A stretch of 64,000 nucleotides of DNA from SCQP01 sp050747745. Lineage in GTDB: Bacteria > Acidobacteriota > Terriglobia > Terriglobales > SCQP01. The position numbers and the translations under genes were made by a program. Below are positions 54,499 through 63,617 of the stretch, one piece after another (within the stretch, counting starts at the first letter, position 1; each line of letters starts with the position of its first letter). The stretch spans positions 1 to 64,000 of the forward strand of contig JBOGKM010000099.1 in NCBI GenBank assembly GCA_050747745.1, in the 5' to 3' direction. The notes under the pieces were generated by a model. That model was given only the letters and a program-made list of their open reading frames with translations. It did not search any database and was not told the origin of the DNA.

Positions 54499-55797
54499 AT
54501 GATTCCGCGTTACACACGGCCGGCCATGGGCCGCATCTGGAGCGATGAGAACCGGTTTGCACAATGGCTGGCGGTGGAAAAAGCCACCGCCGCGGTGGAA
54601 GCGGAGATGGGCATCATCCCCGCCGAAGCGGCGCGCGAGATCGAGGCCAAGGCGGCGTGCGAGCCCGAGCGCATCGCCGCCATTGAAGCTGAAGTCAAGC
54701 ACGACCTGATCGCCTTTACCACCAACGTCGCCGAGCATGTTGGCCCCTCCGCCCGCTATTTTCACTATGGCCTGACTTCCAACGACACCATTGACACCGC
54801 CCAGGCGCTGCAAATCCAGCAAGCCGCCGCGTTGCTGCGCGAAGATCTCGAAAAGCTGGGCGCGGTGCTGGCGCGGCGGGCGCGCGAGTTCGCGCACACC
54901 GTGCAGGCCGGCCGCACCCATGGCATGCATGCCGAGCCCATCACCTTCGGGCTGAAGCTGGCGATCTGGTATCAGGAAAACCGGCGCAACCAGCGCCGCC
55001 TCGCGGCCGCGGCGGAGGACTTGCGCGTGGGCAAGCTCAGCGGGGCGGTGGGCACCTTCGCCCATCTCAGCCCCGAGGTCGAGGCGCGCGTCTGCGCCCG
55101 TCTGGGACTGGATCCCGCGCCGGTGTCCAACCAGGTGATTCAGCGCGACCGGCACGCCGCCTTCCTATGCGCGGTCGCCGTCGCCGGAGCTTCGCTGGAA
55201 AAAATCGGGCTCGAAATCCGCCATCTGCAGCGCACCGAAGTGCGCGAGGCGGAGGAATTTTTCTCGCCAGAACAGAAAGGCTCCTCGGCCATGCCGCACA
55301 AGCGCAATCCCGTCACCAGCGAGCAGATTTGCGGCCTGGCGCGCCTGCTGCGCTCGAACGCGCAAGCGGAGCTGGAAAACGTGGCGCTGTGGCACGAGCG
55401 CGACATCAGCCACAGCTCGGTCGAACGCGTCGTCCTGCCCGACTCCTGCATCCTGCTCGATTACATGCTGGCCAAAACCACCGACCTCATCGACCGGCTG
55501 CTGGTCTACCCCGAGCGCATGCGCCAGAATCTGGAATCTTCGCGGGGCCTGGTTTTCAGCGGTCAGTTATTGCTCGATCTTGTCGAAAGCGACATCAGTC
55601 GCGAACAGGCCTACCGCTGGGTGCAGCGGCACGCGATGGAGAGCTGGCGCAGCGGCGCCGATTTCCGCGCTGCCATCGAAGCCGATCCGGAAATCCGCGC
55701 GCAGGTCAAACCGGAAACCATCGCCGCCGCCTTCGACCTGCGGCGCCATCTGCGCTACGTGGATACCATCCTGGACCGCGCCCTGACGCCCTGCTGA
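54499..55797 (+). CDS. purB: Adenylosuccinate lyase
   Basis: Splits SAICAR and adenylosuccinate in purine synthesis. The 432-residue protein has RYTRPAMGRIWSDENRF at the N-terminus, HYGLTSNDTIDTA, THGMHAEP, and the fumarase/ASL signature SSAMPHKRNP. The ATG at 54499 has a GGGAG ribosome-binding sequence (54483-54487). The longer open frame back to 53701 is a shadow of pyrR. Its end is 12 bp from a convergent gene. Confidence 0.95.
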   Translation: MIPRYTRPAMGRIWSDENRFAQWLAVEKATAAVEAEMGIIPAEAAREIEAKAACEPERIAAIEAEVKHDLIAFTTNVAEHVGPSARYFHYGLTSNDTIDTAQALQIQQAAALLREDLEKLGAVLARRAREFAHTVQAGRTHGMHAEPITFGLKLAIWYQENRRNQRRLAAAAEDLRVGKLSGAVGTFAHLSPEVEARVCARLGLDPAPVSNQVIQRDRHAAFLCAVAVAGASLEKIGLEIRHLQRTEVREAEEFFSPEQKGSSAMPHKRNPVTSEQICGLARLLRSNAQAELENVALWHERDISHSSVERVVLPDSCILLDYMLAKTTDLIDRLLVYPERMRQNLESSRGLVFSGQLLLDLVESDISREQAYRWVQRHAMESWRSGADFRAAIEADPEIRAQVKPETIAAAFDLRRHLRYVDTILDRALTPC

Positions 55798-55809
55798 TGC
55801 GAGCCCGGC

Positions 55810-56511
55810 TCAGCGCGCGTCGCCGTGGCCGCCTTCCGCCCGCACCAGCACAAAGTGCGTGCCATCTCGGCCGCGCCGCACGGCTACGTAGCGGACGTTG
55901 GTATCCGATAGCTTCACTTCCAGCGCGTGCGCGGCACCATCCCATTTCGTCTCCACGCTTCCGAAGCGTGCCAACTGCTGCTGGTAATAGGCCAGAATTT
56001 TTTCCGGCGCGGCCGTGGTGCGGAACTCGGCCTCGTTCACCAGCATCGAGCCGACGGGCGCGCGCAGCATCACCTCCGCGCCGGGCGACGGAAGGTTGAA
56101 TCCGTGCAGACCGCCGATGCCGTCCGGTGCCATGCCGCTGTTGTGAAAGGGCGAGTCCTCGCTCGAAAGTACCTCGGTTGCACCGGGATAGATGGTCATG
56201 TCCAGCTGGCTGAGGTCCGCCCGGGGGAAAACTTTAACACTACCGAAAGGGGACTGTATGCTCAGGCGGGCGTTTTCGCCGTCACCCTGGACGTTCAGAT
56301 TGCCCAATGGCGAAGAAATATGGGTAACTTGGTGTGTGCCGTAGCCCGCTGTAACAATCCGGGTATCGCGCAGAAAGCGGCTCAGTACGACTACGCCCGC
56401 GCCCACGACGATGACCAAAAGCACGAGAACCCCGATAATCACCGCCAGCAAAGTATTGCTGCGTGGCGGAGCGGGTGGCGGCGGCGGTGGTGGTGGATAG
56501 GCAGTGCCCAT
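55810..56511 (-). CDS. Membrane-anchored protein of unknown function
   Basis: A 233-residue protein with a poly-proline cytoplasmic N-terminus (YPPPPPPPPAPP), one membrane segment (residues about 21-45, LLAVIIGVLVLLVIVVGAGVVVL) and an external domain rich in beta strands (SSPLGNLNVQGDGENARLSI, SPFGSVKVFPRA), with a helical later part (EKILAYYQQQLARFGSV). No family is recognised. The middle segments suggest an adhesin- or DUF4097-like beta-helix. It is convergent with purB and precedes nothing obvious in function. Confidence 0.75.
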   Translation of the reverse strand: MGTAYPPPPPPPPAPPRSNTLLAVIIGVLVLLVIVVGAGVVVLSRFLRDTRIVTAGYGTHQVTHISSPLGNLNVQGDGENARLSIQSPFGSVKVFPRADLSQLDMTIYPGATEVLSSEDSPFHNSGMAPDGIGGLHGFNLPSPGAEVMLRAPVGSMLVNEAEFRTTAAPEKILAYYQQQLARFGSVETKWDGAAHALEVKLSDTNVRYVAVRRGRDGTHFVLVRAEGGHGDAR

Positions 56512-56532
56512 GGCAGCGGCCTCTGGGTTATA

Positions 56533-57168
56533 TTACGCCCGCCGGGTGGCCAAAGTTCCGCGCACAGCCGCCAGAGCCGGCGCCTGAAATATCCGAATGC
56601 CCGCAATGCCGGCCGCCCCACGTTCGAGGCAGGCGGCCGCGTTGGCCAGCGTGATGCCGCCTAGCGCCAGCACCGGACGGCGGGAAGCCTGCACAGCTGC
56701 CTCCAGAGCGTCCAAGCCTAACGGCGGACCAAAAACCTGCTTGGAGGGGGTGGCAAACACCGGGCCGAAAACACAAAAATCGGCCCCTTCGGCCGCCTCG
56801 ATCTCGGCTAGGTTGTGGCAGCTTTGGCCAAGCAAAAACCCCGCCCGCACGCGCTCACGCATGCGCAGCAGCGGCAAGCCTCGAGCCGGGCAATGGACGC
56901 CGTCCAAGCCCGCCGCCAGCGCAATCTCGAGGCGATCGTTCACCAACAGTCTGGGTCTTCCGGCCGGCAGAGCGGCGCGCAACCGTTGGCAGTAGGCCAG
57001 CAATTCTCCGGCGGGAAGCTGCTTTTCCCGCACCTGGACCAGATCAACGCCGGCAAGCGCCGCTAGCCGCAGCCGCTCGAACCCCTCCCAGCCCGAGCCG
57101 TCACTAATCGCGTACAGCCACGGCCGATCTAAAGGTGGAAGTGAGTGATTTCGCTTGCCGCAGCCCAT
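56533..57168 (-). CDS. thiE: Thiamine phosphate synthase (ThiE/TenI-like)
   Basis: TIM-barrel enzyme joining the thiazole and pyrimidine halves of thiamine. The 211-residue protein shows PWLYAISDG, DLVQVREKQLPAGEL, NDRLEIALAAGLDGVHCP, the phosphate loops FGPVFATPSK and VLALGGI, and a GAAGIAGIRIF end. It could be the TenI homologue rather than ThiE. The ATG at 57168 is preferred; it overlaps the small membrane gene by 40 bp. No TPP riboswitch was recognised upstream. Confidence 0.82.
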   Translation of the reverse strand: MGCGKRNHSLPPLDRPWLYAISDGSGWEGFERLRLAALAGVDLVQVREKQLPAGELLAYCQRLRAALPAGRPRLLVNDRLEIALAAGLDGVHCPARGLPLLRMRERVRAGFLLGQSCHNLAEIEAAEGADFCVFGPVFATPSKQVFGPPLGLDALEAAVQASRRPVLALGGITLANAAACLERGAAGIAGIRIFQAPALAAVRGTLATRRA

Positions 57169-57383
57169 AAATTCAGCACTCCCAACCCGCTCAACAGCCC
57201 CCGTACCCATGCACTCAGCGCCAGCTGGCGCCAAAGCGGCAAATCACCAGCAGCCCATAGGGTATGACTCCAGACCGCGGACCACGGCAAGGTCAGCAGC
57301 AAAAGGCCAACTTCTATGGCCGCTACCACGAACACGGTCCGCCCCAGGCTTACCCTCCAGTCCTGACATGCGAGTGATTGCAT
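57129..57383 (-). CDS. Small membrane protein of unknown function
   Basis: An 84-residue protein with two hydrophobic helices (residues about 16-35 and 60-76: FVVAAIEVGLLLLTLPW, GLLSGLGVLNLWAAAS) and short charged ends. It is not related to a known family. Its end overlaps the thiE start by 40 bp, so the two are co-transcribed. It is divergent from the HU gene. Confidence 0.5.
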   Translation of the reverse strand: MQSLACQDWRVSLGRTVFVVAAIEVGLLLLTLPWSAVWSHTLWAAGDLPLWRQLALSAWVRGLLSGLGVLNLWAAASEITHFHL

Positions 57384-57406
57384 ACAGCACTATATTCTGC
57401 TATAAA
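57378..57406 (+). promoter_or_regulatory. Sigma70-type promoter of the HU gene
   Basis: TTGCAT (57378-57383) and TATAAA (57401-57406) are separated by exactly 17 bp. The -10 matches consensus at five of six positions; the -35 is weaker. The start codon at 57434 is about 27 bp past the -10. The -35 overlaps the start codon of the divergent small membrane gene. Confidence 0.6.
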
Positions 57407-57433
57407 CCTTCCTCAGGTTCGGCTGGAGGAAAC

Positions 57434-57730
57434 ATGAACCGGAGTGATCTGAGCCTGACGATGGCCAGCGCCGCGGGGATTTCCCGCATTGGCGCGGAGC
57501 GGGCGCTGAACGCGGCGTTAGCTGCCATGGTGGACGAGCTGGCGAGCGGCGAACGCGTGACTCTGGCCGGGTTCGGCACCTTCCGCCCGGTGGCGCGGCG
57601 TGCGCGCACCGGCCGCGATCCCCGCACCGGCCAGCGCATCCGCATCGCACCGCGGGTGTCGGTGCATTTCGTGGTCAGCCCGGATTTGCGCTCCGCCCTG
57701 AACCCGCTGGCGGCTGCGGCGGATGCCTAA
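57434..57730 (+). CDS. HU-family DNA-binding protein
   Basis: A 98-residue histone-like protein. The helical N-terminus (ISRIGAERALNAALAAMVDELASGERV) precedes the HU signature GFGTFRPVARRARTGRDPRTG and the beta-arm region RIAPRVSVHF. HU bends and compacts DNA as a dimer. The ATG at 57434 has a GGAGGA ribosome-binding sequence (57425-57430). It ends before a GC-rich hairpin. Confidence 0.93.
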   Translation: MNRSDLSLTMASAAGISRIGAERALNAALAAMVDELASGERVTLAGFGTFRPVARRARTGRDPRTGQRIRIAPRVSVHFVVSPDLRSALNPLAAAADA

Positions 57731-57741
57731 ACCCCCGCCTT

Positions 57742-57761
57742 CCCGCCCTCCCCTGGGCGGG
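57742..57761 (+). terminator. GC-rich hairpin after the HU gene
   Basis: CCCGCCC (57742-57748) and GGGCGGG (57755-57761) pair perfectly around a 6-nt loop, 12 bp after the HU stop. There is no T run, so termination would need a factor, or the hairpin could stabilise the mRNA. Confidence 0.4.
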
Positions 57762-57906
57762 GCTACCTTGACGGCCATTTCATGGTATATTGACTATGCG
57801 TTTGCCTTCTGCTCGATGCCTGTAGACCGCCGGTACGAACCTGTCCGTCCTGCCTATTCGCGTAAGACCAGCCAAGTCAAATAGCTCAGTGTTTGAGGAT
57901 TCTCCC

Positions 57907-58221
57907 TTGAAGAATATTTTTGTTGGCAACCTGTCGTTTCAAACGACGGAAGCAGATCTGCGAGCGGCCTTCGAGGCCTATGGTGCGGTGAGCCGGGTCA
58001 GTATCATGACCGACCGGGACACCGGGCGCTCGCGCGGTTTTGGTTTTGTGGAAATGGACGACGATCAGCAGGGCGACAGCGCCATCGCGGCGCTCAACGG
58101 CAGCGAGATAGACGGCCGCACGCTCAACGTCAACGTCGCCCGGCCGCGGCCGGAGCGCGCCGGCAACGGCGCACGCGGCGGACGCGGTGGCTACGGCGGC
58201 CGGCGCGAGCAGCGCTGGTAG
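57907..58221 (+). CDS. RRM-type RNA-binding protein
   Basis: A 104-residue protein with one RNA recognition motif (RNP2 KNIFVGNL; RNP1 RGFGFVEM) and a Gly/Arg-rich tail (about residues 80-104), as in cyanobacterial cold-inducible Rbp proteins. The start is the TTG at 57907: it gives the usual KNIFVGNLSF beginning and a GAGGA ribosome-binding sequence 7 bp upstream. A GTG at 57889 would add six unconserved residues. The 176-bp leader from HU has no gene. Confidence 0.92.
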   Translation: MKNIFVGNLSFQTTEADLRAAFEAYGAVSRVSIMTDRDTGRSRGFGFVEMDDDQQGDSAIAALNGSEIDGRTLNVNVARPRPERAGNGARGGRGGYGGRREQRW

Positions 58222-58244
58222 CGGCGATCACCAACAGGTGTTTG

Positions 58245-58276
58245 GCGGGCGGGCACTCAAACCCGCCCGCTTTTTT
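58245..58276 (+). terminator. Rho-independent terminator of the RRM gene
   Basis: GCGGGCGGG (58245-58253) and CCCGCCCGC (58262-58270) form a perfect 9-bp stem with an 8-nt loop, followed by six T residues (58271-58276). This is a classic intrinsic terminator for the plus strand. The convergent threonine synthase gene ends on its last base, so it may act in both directions only weakly. Confidence 0.9.
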
Positions 58277-59442
58277 CATGGCAGGACGTCCAGATATTTG
58301 AGCGCGCCGCCGGTGTTGTACAGCACCACGGTTTCCTCCGGACGCAGCCAGCCGGAGCGATACAGTTGGCGCGCGGCAGCCAGGGTGGCCGCACCCTCGG
58401 GCGCGGCGAACACGCCCTCGCTGGCGGCCAGCTCATGCACCGCGGCCAGAATGTCGGCATCGCTCACCGCGACCGCGTGGCCGTGGCTGGCGCGCAGAAT
58501 CTCCAATATGATGGCGTCGGCATAGGGTTTGGGCACGCGCAGCCCGGCAGCGATGGTCGCCGCGTTTTTCCATACCTCGATACCGCTGGCGCCACTGGCG
58601 AACGCTCTCACCACGGGTGCGCAACCTTCCGCCTGGACGGCGACCATGCGCGGGCGCTGGCTGCCGATCCAGCCCAGTTGCTCCAGCTCGGCAAAGCCCT
58701 TCCACATCCCGATCAGCCCCACCCCGCCGCCGGTGGGATAGAAGATGACGTCCGGCAGCTTCCAACCCAACTGCTCGGCCACTTCGTAGCCCATGGTTTT
58801 TTTGCCCTCGACCCGGTAGGGTTCTTTCAGGCTGCTGACGTCGTACCAGCCCTGGCGCTCGCGCCCCTGCTGCACCAGACGGGCGCAGTCGCTGATCAGG
58901 CCATCCACCAGCGTCACTTTGGCGCCGTAGTAGTTGTACTCGGCCAAATTGCCGCGCGGCACGTCTTTCGGCGCGAAAATATAGGCCTCCAGGCCGGCTT
59001 GCGCCGCGTAGGCGGCCAAAGCGCTGCCGGCATTGCCGGCGGTAGGTATGGCGATTTTGCGGACGCCAAATTGCTTCAGCATGGTGACGGCGCAGCCCAG
59101 TCCGCGCGCCTTGAAACTGCCGGTGGGGTTGAGGCCCTCATCTTTGACGTAGAGGTTTTCCGCGCCCAGCATCGCCCCCAGGCGCCGCGCGTGCAGCAGC
59201 GGCGTTTGCCCTTCGCCCAGCGTGACGGGAACATCGGAGGGCAACAGCTCCTGGTACTTCCACATGGAGCGCTCGGCCTGGCTGCGGCACTGCAGCCGTT
59301 CGGGGTTGAGCACCTTGCCCACCGCGGTCAAGTCATAGCGCACGTACAGCGATCCCTGGCATTTCGGGCAAACGGTTTGGGGGCGATCGCCGGGCAGGAG
59401 TTCGCCGCAGCGGGTGCATTCCAGGCCGGTAACGTAGATCAC
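58276..59442 (-). CDS. thrC: Threonine synthase
   Basis: PLP-dependent enzyme converting O-phosphohomoserine to threonine. The 388-residue protein has an N-terminal zinc ribbon (C9, C12, C25, C28) as in the longer ThrC type, the PLP lysine K111 in NPTGSFKARG, and PTAGNAGSA. The start is the GTG at 59442; a much longer upstream frame is the shadow of the transporter gene and is rejected. It is divergent from the transporter at 59488. Confidence 0.92.
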   Translation of the reverse strand: MIYVTGLECTRCGELLPGDRPQTVCPKCQGSLYVRYDLTAVGKVLNPERLQCRSQAERSMWKYQELLPSDVPVTLGEGQTPLLHARRLGAMLGAENLYVKDEGLNPTGSFKARGLGCAVTMLKQFGVRKIAIPTAGNAGSALAAYAAQAGLEAYIFAPKDVPRGNLAEYNYYGAKVTLVDGLISDCARLVQQGRERQGWYDVSSLKEPYRVEGKKTMGYEVAEQLGWKLPDVIFYPTGGGVGLIGMWKGFAELEQLGWIGSQRPRMVAVQAEGCAPVVRAFASGASGIEVWKNAATIAAGLRVPKPYADAIILEILRASHGHAVAVSDADILAAVHELAASEGVFAAPEGAATLAAARQLYRSGWLRPEETVVLYNTGGALKYLDVLP

Positions 59443-59487
59443 TCCAGCAGAATAGCAGCCGGTGCGAAGTTCGGATAGGATTTGCGT

Positions 59488-60747
59488 ATGCGCCGCCTGA
59501 CGCTTACCCACTGGATCTTCATCGCGCTTGTGGCCGGTGTGATCATCGGAGCGGCTTGGCCACATCTGGGCATGGCCCTCAGCCCGCTGGAAGTGATCTT
59601 TTTGCGGCTGATCAAAATGATCGTCGGCCCGCTGATTTTTGCCACCCTCGTGGTTGGCATCGCCGGACACGGGGATTTGAAGGGCCTGGGGCGCGTGGCG
59701 GTGAAGGCGATCGTGTTTTTTGAAGTGGTCACCACCTGTGCGCTGGTGCTGGGGCTGCTGGCGGTGAATTGGATCCGGCCGGGCGCGGGCGCCACGCTCG
59801 TCCATGGGGCTGGCGCGGGCGCCACGCTGGGCGCGCACGCGGCGCACCCCGGGCTGTTGTCCAGCCTGATTCTGCATACGTTCCCGCAAAGCTTCGCGCA
59901 GGCGCTGGCCAACGGCGAAGTGCTGCAAGTGGTGGTCTTCAGCGTGCTGTTCGCCATCGCGATGGTGATGGCGGGCGCAGGGGAAGGCCAGCCCGCGCGC
60001 GCGGTGCTGCGCTTCTGCGAAGGCCTGATGAAGATCATGTTCAAGCTCACCGAAATCGTAATGTGGACGGCGCCGTTCGGGGTGCTGGGCGCGGTGGCGG
60101 CCAGCATCGGCAAGCAGGGGCTGGGCGTGCTGCTGCCACTGGCCGAGCTGGTGGGTACTCTCTACGGCGCGCTGGCGGTGTTCCTGGTGCTGATTTTCGG
60201 GAGCGTGATTGTGATCTTCCGCGTGCCGCTGGCGCGATTCTGGGACGCGATCAAGGAACCGACCTTGCTCGGCTTTTCCACCTCCAGTTCGGAAGCGGCG
60301 CTGCCCAGCGCGCTGGAAAACATGGAGGCCATGGGGATTTCCCGCCGCATCGTGGGCTTCGTGATCCCCACCGGTTACAGCTTCAACCTCACGGGGACGA
60401 CGCTCTACCTGAGCCTGGCGGCCATCTTCATTGCGCAGGCCGCGCACATGCACATGAGCCTGGGGCAGCAGCTATTCATGCTGCTGACGCTGATGCTCAC
60501 CAGCAAGGGCGTGGCGGGCGTGTCGCGCGCGGCGATTGTGGTGCTGGCCGCCACCGCGGCTACCTTCGGGCTGCCGCTGGCGGGCGTGGCGCTGCTTCTG
60601 GGCGTAGATCAGTTCATGGATATGGGCCGCACCGCCGTCAACGTCATCGGCAATTGCCTCGCCGCCGCCGTCGTCGCCCGCTGGGAAGGCCAGTCCCTCG
60701 AGCCCGCGCCGCCGCAGCAGCCGGCGCGATGCAGCGTGGCGCGATAA
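59488..60747 (+). CDS. Dicarboxylate/amino acid:cation symporter (DAACS)
   Basis: A 419-residue transporter with about eight membrane segments. The family signature STSSSEAALPSALE, the GYSFNLTGTTLYL loop and DMGRTAVNVIGN are all present, placing it in the GltP/DctA group that carries glutamate, aspartate or C4-dicarboxylates with H+ or Na+. A Gly/Ala repeat loop (GAGATLVHGAGAGATLGAHA region, residues about 99-118) follows helix 3. The ATG at 59488 has an AGGA ribosome-binding sequence at 59477-59480. Confidence 0.92.
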   Translation: MRRLTLTHWIFIALVAGVIIGAAWPHLGMALSPLEVIFLRLIKMIVGPLIFATLVVGIAGHGDLKGLGRVAVKAIVFFEVVTTCALVLGLLAVNWIRPGAGATLVHGAGAGATLGAHAAHPGLLSSLILHTFPQSFAQALANGEVLQVVVFSVLFAIAMVMAGAGEGQPARAVLRFCEGLMKIMFKLTEIVMWTAPFGVLGAVAASIGKQGLGVLLPLAELVGTLYGALAVFLVLIFGSVIVIFRVPLARFWDAIKEPTLLGFSTSSSEAALPSALENMEAMGISRRIVGFVIPTGYSFNLTGTTLYLSLAAIFIAQAAHMHMSLGQQLFMLLTLMLTSKGVAGVSRAAIVVLAATAATFGLPLAGVALLLGVDQFMDMGRTAVNVIGNCLAAAVVARWEGQSLEPAPPQQPARCSVAR

Positions 60748-60807
60748 TCCTCCTCGCTCAGCGCAAAGCGCCAGCCACGAAGCCCTGCAGGGTCTGCAGT
60801 CGTTCCT

Positions 60808-61848
60808 TTACGAAGAGTGCTGCACACACTGCAGTTCGCCTTCCTGCCCGGCCGGGACGGCGAGGCAGCAGCGCTCGCGGCAGGCGTCGCAATCGTCCCC
60901 CCAGGCGCCGAAGCGCCCGACGGCACGGCGCGGCCGCCGCGGATCACAGCGTTCCAGGACGAGCTCGCGCAACAGCGCGGCGAAATCGGGGTGGTCACCC
61001 GGCGTACGCACGCGCACCATCACCAAGCCCAGCGCGTCCGCCTGCCGGCGGGCTTCGCGATCGAGGTCATACACCACTTCCATGTGATCGGAAATAAATC
61101 CGAGCGGGGCCAGGATCGCGCCGGGCGCATGCCGCGCAGCACACCGCTCCAACGCCGTCTCCACACTCGGCTCCAGCCACGGCTGGGACAGCGGTCCGCT
61201 GCGGCTTTGGTAAGCAAGTTGGAATTCCGCTCGCCCGCAAGCAGCCGCCACCAGCCGCGCCGCATCCTGGAGCTGCTCCTCATAGGGGCTGACGGCAGCC
61301 ATGGCCAGCGGGATGCTGTGCGCGGTAAAGATCAGCTCGCTGCCGGCGGGGGCTTGCGCCAAGCCGGCGTGCACGCGCTCGGCCCAGATCGCCAGAAATT
61401 CCGGGTGGTTGTAAAACAGCCGGATCTTTTCCAGCTCCGGCGCCGCTCCACCCGCTGCGGCACGAGCGCGCGCCATATCCTCCCGATATTGCCGGCAACC
61501 AGAGTACGAGCCGAACGCCGAGGTCACGATGGCCAGCGCGTTCCGGACGCCGTCGCCCGCCATCCGCTGCAACGTGTCCTGCAAGAACGGATGCCAGTTG
61601 CGGTTGCCGATGTAGACCGGCAGCCGCGGCCCCTGCAGATCCAGCTCGGATTGCAAGGCCGCCGCCAGGGCGCGGGTAGCCGCGGCGATGGGGCTGGCGC
61701 CGCCCAGGGCGTAGTAATGCCCGGCCACCTCGAGCTTGCGCTGCTCGGGCACGCTGCGGCCGCGCAGCACGTTTTCCAGAAAAGGCATCACCTCGTCGCG
61801 CCGCTCGGGTCCGCCGAACGACACGATGGCGATGGCATCGTAACCCAT
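60808..61848 (-). CDS. hemH: Ferrochelatase
   Basis: Inserts iron into protoporphyrin or coproporphyrin. The 346-residue protein has the catalytic histidine in FTAHSIPL, VSFGGP at the N-terminus, and GFISDHMEVVYDLD with the conserved acidic residues. The C-terminus carries a cluster of cysteines (DDCDACRERCC, then a further Cys near the end), which resembles the [2Fe-2S] site of some actinobacterial and animal ferrochelatases. Iron-sulfur binding is inferred. It begins only 5 bp after the gamma-glutamyltransferase gene ends. Confidence 0.9.
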   Translation of the reverse strand: MGYDAIAIVSFGGPERRDEVMPFLENVLRGRSVPEQRKLEVAGHYYALGGASPIAAATRALAAALQSELDLQGPRLPVYIGNRNWHPFLQDTLQRMAGDGVRNALAIVTSAFGSYSGCRQYREDMARARAAAGGAAPELEKIRLFYNHPEFLAIWAERVHAGLAQAPAGSELIFTAHSIPLAMAAVSPYEEQLQDAARLVAAACGRAEFQLAYQSRSGPLSQPWLEPSVETALERCAARHAPGAILAPLGFISDHMEVVYDLDREARRQADALGLVMVRVRTPGDHPDFAALLRELVLERCDPRRPRRAVGRFGAWGDDCDACRERCCLAVPAGQEGELQCVQHSS

Positions 61849-61852
61849 AGCC

Positions 61853-63571
61853 CTATCTTACGTGCCCCCCGGACGGCAGCGGCGGCGGCTGCGGAATCGC
61901 CTCGCCATCCTTGCGCGGATCGCTGGCGCCATATTTCACGCCGGTCGCCGAGTTGTACATTACGGCTTGTCCGCCGCCGACGCGATCGCTGAAGTCATTG
62001 CCGACGATGATGTGGTCGCCCTTGGCGGCCAAGTAATCGCGCACGCCGGCGGGCACGCGGTCCTCGATAAAAAAGCTGCAACCGCCGAAGGTGTGATTGG
62101 TGAAGCGCGGCGCTTCCATCGCCGCCTGGATATTCATGCCGTAGTCGGCAATGTCGCTAACGAACTGCGCGTGCGCCTGCGCCTGGTTCAGCCCTCCCAT
62201 GATCCCAAAGCCGATGTGCAGATCGCCCTTCTGCATGAAGGCGGGGATGAGCGTGTGGAACGGCCGCTTGTGCGGCGCCAGCTCGTCGGGATGGCCGGGC
62301 GTGAGCACGAAAAGCGCCCCGCGGTCCTGCAGCATGATGCCGTAATGGTCGACGACCACTCCGGAGCCGAACTCGTCGTACAGGCTCTGAATCAGCGAGA
62401 CGATGTTGCCGCTGGAGTCCACCGCAGTGAGGTAGACCGTGTCCGTATTGAAGCGCGCGGCATCGCCGGGCGGATAGCTACAGTTGGCGCGGTTCATGTT
62501 GATCAACTTGGCGCGCTGGGCGGCATAGGCTTTCGAGATCAGGCCGGAAACAGGGATTTTGGAAAAGCGCGGATCGCCGTCGTAGCGGCGCAGATCGGAG
62601 TAGGCCAGCTTCATGGCTTCGGTCTTGATATAGAAGGTTTTCGGGTTGTCAAAGCCCCATTGCGCCAGCGGATAGAGGGAAAAAATGTTCAACATTTCCA
62701 GCGCACCAAAGCCCTGCGTATTGGGCGGCAGCTCGTAGACCTGCCAGCGGTGATAGGTGGTCGAGATGGGCGTGACCCATTGCGGGCGGAAGGTGGAGAG
62801 GTCGCCGGCGGTCATGACGCCGCCCAGGCGGTTGGAGGTCGCCAGGATGGCCTGGGCAATCGGGCCATCATAGAACGCATCCGGCCCCTGGTCGGCCACC
62901 AGCCGCAGGGCGGCCGCATAGGCTGGATTGCGGAACACCTGTCCCACTTGCGGCGTTTGCCCGTTGATCAAAAATACGTGGCGGCCATTGACGTCGCGGG
63001 CGAGCTTGCGTTGCTGCGGTTTCCATTCGCTGGCGATCCAGGCAGTCACCGGGTAGCCGTGTTCTGCATAATAAATCGCCGGCTGGAACAAGGCCTTCCA
63101 GGGCAGCTTGCCGTAGCGGGCGTGCAGCGCCTGCCAACCGCGCACCGCTCCCGGCACGGTGACCGAGTAAATCCCCAGGAAGGGCATGCGTTTGTAACCT
63201 TTGGCCTCCAGAAATGCGGGGGTGAGGTTCTCCGGCGCCCAGCCGCTGGCGTTGAGGCCCGCCAGCTTGCCCGTCTTGGCATTCCACACCATGGCGAACA
63301 GATCGCCCCCCATGCCGTTCATCATCGGTTCGACCACGCCCAAAGTGGCATTGGCGGCAATGGCGGCATCGGCGGCGGAGCCGCCCTCGGCCAGAATTTG
63401 CGCCCCTGCCTGCGCGGCCAGCGTCTGGCTGGCGGCGACGATGCCCAGACGCGTAATCACCATCGAGCGGCCTTGTTTGCGGCCCGGCAGTTTGGGGTTA
63501 TTCGGAATTTGCGCCAGCGCCAGCCCGGCGCAGCACGCTAAGACGGCCAAGATGCGGAACGGAGTACGCAT
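61853..63571 (-). CDS. ggt: Gamma-glutamyltransferase
   Basis: Exported enzyme cleaving the gamma-glutamyl bond of glutathione and related peptides. The 572-residue precursor has a signal peptide (residues 1-20, ending ALA-Q), the alpha-chain motif GMGGDLFAM, and the self-cleavage site where T378 (in FNTDTVYLTAVD) becomes the N-terminus and nucleophile of the small subunit. NHTFGG and GFGIMGGLNQAQAHAQF are also typical. Confidence 0.92.
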   Translation of the reverse strand: MRTPFRILAVLACCAGLALAQIPNNPKLPGRKQGRSMVITRLGIVAASQTLAAQAGAQILAEGGSAADAAIAANATLGVVEPMMNGMGGDLFAMVWNAKTGKLAGLNASGWAPENLTPAFLEAKGYKRMPFLGIYSVTVPGAVRGWQALHARYGKLPWKALFQPAIYYAEHGYPVTAWIASEWKPQQRKLARDVNGRHVFLINGQTPQVGQVFRNPAYAAALRLVADQGPDAFYDGPIAQAILATSNRLGGVMTAGDLSTFRPQWVTPISTTYHRWQVYELPPNTQGFGALEMLNIFSLYPLAQWGFDNPKTFYIKTEAMKLAYSDLRRYDGDPRFSKIPVSGLISKAYAAQRAKLINMNRANCSYPPGDAARFNTDTVYLTAVDSSGNIVSLIQSLYDEFGSGVVVDHYGIMLQDRGALFVLTPGHPDELAPHKRPFHTLIPAFMQKGDLHIGFGIMGGLNQAQAHAQFVSDIADYGMNIQAAMEAPRFTNHTFGGCSFFIEDRVPAGVRDYLAAKGDHIIVGNDFSDRVGGGQAVMYNSATGVKYGASDPRKDGEAIPQPPPLPSGGHVR

Positions 63572-63617
63572 GTGCGCACTATACGCCCTGGGCAGCGCTC
63601 AGGCCAAATGCCTGCCC

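Noticed and set aside
57169..57433. TPP riboswitch upstream of thiE
   Set aside because: The conserved TPP-aptamer boxes were not found, and the region holds the small membrane gene and the HU promoter.
59443..60453. Upstream extension of threonine synthase
   Set aside because: The added 337 residues are antisense to the DAACS transporter. The zinc ribbon at the normal N-terminus begins right after the GTG at 59442.
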